Assembly: GCA_002371985.1 (NCBI GenBank)
Contig: DFHZ01000150.1
Coordinates: 1-16,172 of the forward strand
Direction of reading: 5' to 3'
Length of the DNA stretch: 16,172 bases
Source of the DNA: Ruminococcaceae bacterium UBA3710
GTDB lineage: Bacteria > Bacillota > Clostridia > Oscillospirales > Acutalibacteraceae
Shown in pieces: positions 13,243-16,172 of the stretch. Made by a program: the position numbers and the translations under genes. How positions within the stretch are numbered: position 1 is the stretch's first letter; each line of letters opens with the position of its first letter. A model generated the notes under the pieces. The model was not told where the DNA came from and did not search any database. It was given only the letters and a program-made list of their open reading frames with translations.

Positions 13243-14406
13243 TTAAGCACTTATACCGAGTATAATCGGAAAACCGATACCTGAAAGTATTCCGATTTGT
13301 AGGTTATTTCCCATCAACTGAGATACATTTCCAACTATAATCGGACCGATTGAGCCGCCTAAATCTCCGGCTAATGCTAAGAAAGCAAACATTGCTGTTC
13401 CGCCTTTTGGAAGAATTGATGAAGAAATACTTATTGAACCGGGCCACATTATTCCAACAAAAAAACCACATAACATACACCCGATTAAACCTAAAATCGG
13501 AATATTAGTTAATCCGGCTAAAAGATAACAACAAAAACATAAAAGTCCGGAAAAAGCTATAAATACAGTCAAATCTATTTTTTTATTAACCTTTGCATAC
13601 AAAACCCTGCTTAGTCCCATAAAAAACGCAAATCCACAAGGACCTACCAAATCGCCTACAGTTTTTGAAACATTTAATGATGATTCTGTAAATGCGGAAG
13701 ACCACTGGGCTATGACCGCTTCGGATGAACCTGCACAAACCATTAAGATTATAAATATCCAAAAAATGTTTGTCTTAAACAGTTCTTTAACGGTCATTCC
13801 CTTTCCGTCTTCTACAATAGGTTCAATAGGGCATGTTGCAAAATTATATACATTTAATAGCGGTATTACCGCCCAAATACCTGCTAAAATACGCCAATGT
13901 TCTATTCCGAATATTGCAAAAAACACCGTTGAAATCAGAATTACCCCTACTGCACCCCAACAATAAAATGAGTGTAATAAACTCATCACCCCATCCTTAT
14001 TTTCAAAAGGACATGCTTCTACTATCGGACTACACAAAACTTCAATTAGCCCACTTCCAACAGCATAAATTATTACGCAAATAATAATTCCTATTAGAGG
14101 ATTAGGTAATAAATCAGGTAAAACTGTCATACCGATAAGTCCCATTGCAGAGATTATTTCAGATATTATAATACTTGTCCTATAACCGATTTTATCTACA
14201 AATCTTGTGCATAAAAAATCTACTATAATTTGTGTAATATAAAAGCAAGTCGGAATAAGTGCAAGTTCTCCAAATGATATATTATATGTCTTATAAAATG
14301 TTATAAATAATAGCGGTGCAAAATTAGCAGATATTGCTTGTGTAACAAATCCAAAACAACATGCCACTAATGTTTTTTTGTAATTTTTATCTATACCTTT
14401 ATTCAT
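13243..14406 (-). CDS. MFS transporter, about 12 membrane helices
   Basis: Major facilitator superfamily secondary transporter, 387 residues, predicted inner-membrane protein with about 12 hydrophobic helices and a hydrophilic central loop (about 195-210, CPIEPIVEDGKGMTVKELF). The conserved MFS motif A appears after helix 2 as DFLCTRFVDKIGYR (~63-76). The style recalls FucP-like sugar permeases, but the substrate cannot be called. The C-terminus stops inside or at the very edge of helix 12 (FPIILGISA), with no cytoplasmic tail; a shifted frame just beyond could supply one (see findings). The ribosome site is weak (AAAGTG). It appears to have its own control region with a palindrome at 14438-14449, and is separated from the upstream gene by a strong terminator. 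It lies within the accessory block between lepB and rbgA. Confidence 0.9.
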   Translation of the reverse strand: MNKGIDKNYKKTLVACCFGFVTQAISANFAPLLFITFYKTYNISFGELALIPTCFYITQIIVDFLCTRFVDKIGYRTSIIISEIISAMGLIGMTVLPDLLPNPLIGIIICVIIYAVGSGLIEVLCSPIVEACPFENKDGVMSLLHSFYCWGAVGVILISTVFFAIFGIEHWRILAGIWAVIPLLNVYNFATCPIEPIVEDGKGMTVKELFKTNIFWIFIILMVCAGSSEAVIAQWSSAFTESSLNVSKTVGDLVGPCGFAFFMGLSRVLYAKVNKKIDLTVFIAFSGLLCFCCYLLAGLTNIPILGLIGCMLCGFFVGIMWPGSISISSSILPKGGTAMFAFLALAGDLGGSIGPIIVGNVSQLMGNNLQIGILSGIGFPIILGISA

Positions 14407-14437
14407 TATATCACACTTTAAAATGAATTTGTTTGAA

Positions 14438-14449
14438 ATAAGCGCTTAT
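14438..14449. promoter_or_regulatory. 12-bp palindrome upstream of the MFS gene (possible operator)
   Basis: ATAAGCGCTTAT is a perfect 12-base inverted repeat centred on CG, 31 bases upstream of the MFS start codon. Its centre, AAGCGCTT, is the form favoured by LacI/CcpA-family regulators. The TATAAG inside it could be a -10 box, with TTAAAC about 18 bases upstream as a poor -35, in which case a bound repressor would block the promoter. Confidence 0.5.
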
Positions 14450-14503
14450 AACGATACTTTTGATTTTCGTTTAATATCGCATTGTACCTTTACATATTAA
14501 CAC

Positions 14504-14538
14504 AAAAGCAAGTGATTAGCAACTAATCACTTGCTTTT
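14504..14538. terminator. Perfect bidirectional terminator hairpin
   Basis: AAAAGCAAGTGATTAG (14504-14519) pairs perfectly with CTAATCACTTGCTTTT (14523-14538), a 16-bp stem with a 3-base loop and T tracts built into both ends. It overlaps the stop codon of the small membrane protein and should end transcription coming from lepB and that gene. On the other side it isolates the MFS gene. Confidence 0.9.
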
Positions 14539-14848
14539 AACTCTTATTCTTTTTTATTATTTTAACTATATTGAATATAATCAGTATCGTTAAAAAAAGA
14601 TATAAAACGAAAATTAACCAAGGTATAATATTTTTATCGACCGTTGCAGTATGAATTAAAAACTCGAAATCTGTCCCTTTAAATGCGAACGCCGATTTTT
14701 TTGTACACCAAAATGATGTTAGTATCGGAGCAGAAAAGGTCAAAACTAACTGAATAACACCAAGTTTTTTACTCACTTCTACAATAGTTCTTACACCTGT
14801 ATAAAGACCTAATCCTGCGAAAAAACCTAAAACCATATCTAAATTCAT
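14537..14848 (-). CDS. Small three-helix membrane protein of unknown function
   Basis: I do not recognise a family. The 103-residue product has three hydrophobic segments, about residues 5-22, 31-47 and 74-98, with a polar stretch (about 49-73) between the second and third, and a lysine-rich C-terminus (IIKKNKS) typical of a cytoplasmic end. GAGGG lies about 7 bases before the ATG. It starts 41 bases after lepB stops with no promoter visible between, so it may be transcribed with lepB. Its stop codon lies inside a perfect terminator hairpin. The good ribosome site, membrane topology and terminator all support a real gene. Confidence 0.75.
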   Translation of the reverse strand: MNLDMVLGFFAGLGLYTGVRTIVEVSKKLGVIQLVLTFSAPILTSFWCTKKSAFAFKGTDFEFLIHTATVDKNIIPWLIFVLYLFLTILIIFNIVKIIKKNKS

Positions 14849-14889
14849 TAGTTTACCCTCACTTCAAAGAATGAATAAATAAGAGTGTT

Positions 14890-15573
14890 TTATCTGATCT
14901 TTCCAATCTTAGAAAACGGGAAAATGCGGAAATAGACCTTTCCGATTATATTCTTTTTATTAATCATACCTGTACCATATCCGCCAATTTGCGAACTACG
15001 GCTATCAAGCGAATTGTTACGGTTATCACCTAAAACAAAAACACAGTTTTTCGGAACAACCACACCTGCTTTTAATAATTCGCTGTTTTTTGTATCGACT
15101 GTATTATTAGTCGGAGTGGCTGTATAGTATTCTTCAAGTTTTTGTTCATTAACATAAACATCGCCGTTATCAAAATCAATTCTGACCGTCATACCCTCAG
15201 TTGCAATAACTCTTTTAATTATCGGTTGTGAATCGTGGTCATTTTTATCCTGTTCGTTACTGTAATTGCGGGAAATAACAACGACATCACCATATTTAGG
15301 TCTTAAAAAAATATCAGAAATAATTACCCTTTCGCCGTCATGGAATGTATTGAGCATCGACTCGCCCTCTATGGTCGCAACTCTGAAAAAGAATGAAAAA
15401 ACAAACACAACAATAACAAGGGCAACAGTTATTATATCCAGCCAGTCAAAAAAGTCATTTTTTGTATCTGATTTTTTTCTTCTGGAATGTTTAGATTCAC
15501 AAAAGTACTTATTATCATAATAACTATAATCGTTGACTTTATTACCAAAAACCTTTGAATCAAAAAAAGACAT
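14890..15573 (-). CDS. lepB: Signal peptidase I
   Basis: Membrane serine peptidase that removes signal peptides from exported proteins using a Ser/Lys dyad. Taking the ATG at 15573, because AGGTGA sits about 7 bases upstream, gives 227 residues. A GTG three codons earlier overlaps that ribosome site and is less likely. A polar, basic N-terminus of about 42 residues precedes one transmembrane helix (~45-64), longer than in many Gram-positive enzymes. Box B holds the catalytic serine in IEGESMLNTF (S72), box D the lysine in PIIKRVIA (K120), and box E reads GDNRNNSLDSR (~182-192). It starts 58 bases after rplS, the familiar rplS-lepB order, though a terminator lies between them. Confidence 0.96.
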   Translation of the reverse strand: MSFFDSKVFGNKVNDYSYYDNKYFCESKHSRRKKSDTKNDFFDWLDIITVALVIVVFVFSFFFRVATIEGESMLNTFHDGERVIISDIFLRPKYGDVVVISRNYSNEQDKNDHDSQPIIKRVIATEGMTVRIDFDNGDVYVNEQKLEEYYTATPTNNTVDTKNSELLKAGVVVPKNCVFVLGDNRNNSLDSRSSQIGGYGTGMINKKNIIGKVYFRIFPFSKIGKIR

Positions 15574-15603
15574 ATAATTCACCTAATGCTTTTAATAACA
15601 ATA

Positions 15604-15623
15604 GGGGGACATTGCTGTCCCCC
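15604..15623 (-). terminator. Terminator after rplS
   Basis: GGGGGACA (15604-15611) pairs perfectly with TGTCCCCC (15616-15623). On the minus strand the loop is GCAA, a GNRA tetraloop, and the sequence after it is T-rich but interrupted (TATTGTTATT). The stem is very stable, so it probably ends most rplS transcripts and lets some through into lepB, which has no obvious promoter of its own. Confidence 0.82.
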
Positions 15624-15631
15624 AATAATAA

Positions 15632-15976
15632 TTAACCGATAAGTTCCTTAACTTTCGCAGCCTTACCAACTCTATCACGAAGATAATAAAGTTTTGCTCT
15701 GCGAACTTTACCGCGTCTTACAAGTTCAACCTTAGCAACGATTGGAGAATGAACCGGGAACACACGCTCAACTCCTACACCGTATGAAAGGCGACGAACT
15801 GTAAATGTTTCAGAAATTCCGCTGTTATTCTTTGCAATAACAGTACCTTCAAAAATCTGAATTCTTTCTCTCTCGCCTTCTTTAATTCTAACATGAACTT
15901 TAACAGTGCTGCCGATTTCAATAACCGGAGCCTCTTCTTTAAGCATACCTGCTGTTAATTCTTTTATAGCATCCAT
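15632..15976 (-). CDS. rplS: 50S ribosomal protein L19
   Basis: L19 lies at the 30S-50S interface and contributes to intersubunit bridges. The 114-residue length is normal. The family pattern is clear: [20 protein letters not shown] (~22-41), [21 protein letters not shown], then the basic segment [28 protein letters not shown] lies about 7-9 bases before the ATG. Upstream is the end of tsf and a structured leader; downstream a strong hairpin and lepB. The gene ahead is tsf, not the more usual trmD. Confidence 0.98.
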   Translation of the reverse strand: MDAIKELTAGMLKEEAPVIEIGSTVKVHVRIKEGERERIQIFEGTVIAKNNSGISETFTVRRLSYGVGVERVFPVHSPIVAKVELVRRGKVRRAKLYYLRDRVGKAAKVKELIG

Positions 15977-15989
15977 AATAAATATCCTC

Positions 15990-16075
15990 TCATAAATTTA
16001 AGATTAGAGGTTCATAAATCGTATAGACCAGAGGAACATCCGTTTTAATGTCATAAATTAAGGCATTAAACCCAC
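15990..16075 (-). promoter_or_regulatory. Structured leader of rplS, possible L19 leader
   Basis: Between tsf and rplS the minus-strand RNA can form a 7-bp stem, TTTAATG (16070-16064) with CATTAAA (16050-16044), and a second hairpin around GGTCTATACGATTTATGAACC (16029-16009), which contains a mismatch and a G-U. A leader of this kind before rplS fits the Firmicute L19 leader described in Rfam, presumably an autoregulatory site, but I could not compare it with the model. The pairing is visible; the identity is inferred. Confidence 0.45.
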
Positions 16076-16091
16076 CTTGAGGCAGGTGAAA

Positions 16092-16172
16092 TTATTTAAT
16101 CATACTTGCAACTTCGGCGGCAAAGTCATCTACACGCTTCTCAATGCCCTCGCCCTTTTCAAAGCGAACGAA
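16092..16172 (-). CDS. tsf: Elongation factor Ts, C-terminal end (partial)
   Basis: EF-Ts recycles EF-Tu by exchanging GDP for GTP. Only the last 26 residues and the stop fall in the window: FVRFEKGEGIEKRVDDFAAE, then VASMIK. This is the well-conserved EF-Ts C-terminus (…GEGIEK…NFAxEV…). The frame is open to the window edge, so the rest lies beyond 16172. It is followed after about 115 bases by rplS; usually tsf follows rpsB and precedes pyrH, so a tsf-rplS junction is less common. Confidence 0.9.
   Translation of the reverse strand, partial: FVRFEKGEGIEKRVDDFAAEVASMIK

Noticed and set aside
12434..14880. Transposon, integron or prophage in the accessory block
   Set aside because: No transposase, integrase or terminal inverted repeats were found; only the direct repeat of the rbgA start. 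The insertion is real-looking but its mechanism is unsupported.
15574..15582. GTG start for lepB three codons upstream
   Set aside because: The GTG overlaps the AGGTGA ribosome site that serves the ATG at 15573.
1..16172. CRISPR array, tRNA, rRNA or replication origin
   Set aside because: Looked for on both strands; no regularly spaced repeats, cloverleaf, rRNA segments or DnaA-box clusters were seen.

Overview
The window looks like chromosome from a low-GC anaerobic Firmicute, most likely class Clostridia and near the gut Ruminococcaceae/Oscillospiraceae. This rests on AT-rich sequence, strong GGAGG-type ribosome binding sites, near-consensus SigA-type promoters, a DUF1540 gene, and Firmicute-style gene blocks and ribosomal-protein leaders. 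The placement is inferred from gene families and order, not from a database search. All genes but one small one lie on the minus strand, so transcription runs from high to low coordinates.

In the direction of transcription, the first region (16172 to about 14880) holds the 3' end of tsf (EF-Ts), a structured leader, rplS (L19) with a strong terminator, and lepB (signal peptidase I). An accessory stretch follows (about 14850 to 12450): a small three-helix membrane protein ending in a perfect 16-bp terminator hairpin, an MFS transporter preceded by a 12-bp palindrome, and a small P-loop kinase-like gene. The kinase gene is bracketed by direct repeats of the rbgA start region. The usual chain then resumes: rbgA, rnhB, yraN and an M19 dipeptidase, tightly packed with overlaps, followed by thrC under its own consensus promoter (TTGACA-17-TATAAT).

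A DUF1540 gene on the plus strand (8011-8175) separates this from the second half. There a TTG-initiated metallophosphoesterase is followed by a proteostasis block, tig-clpP-clpX (folding chaperone, protease, unfoldase). Next comes the translation operon infC-rpmI-rplT. Its consensus promoter, ~139-nt leader and attenuator hairpin match the L20-autoregulated leader architecture, and infC appears to start at ATC. Last are a SpoU/TrmH rRNA methyltransferase, dprA, and the 5' part of topA, running off the window at position 1.

Most of the window is housekeeping: ribosome production and maturation (rplS, rbgA, infC, rpmI, rplT, rRNA methyltransferase), protein export and quality control (lepB, tig, clpP, clpX), and DNA metabolism (rnhB, yraN, dprA, topA). 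I see no phage, transposase, CRISPR array, tRNA or rRNA gene, and no clear new defence or biosynthetic system. The parts most worth a second look are the repeat-flanked kinase insertion with its leftover rbgA start, the ATC start of infC with its leader, and the possibly shortened C-terminus of the MFS transporter. No gene-free stretch exceeds 300 bases; the longest are 12996-13242 and 3578-3800, both described below.
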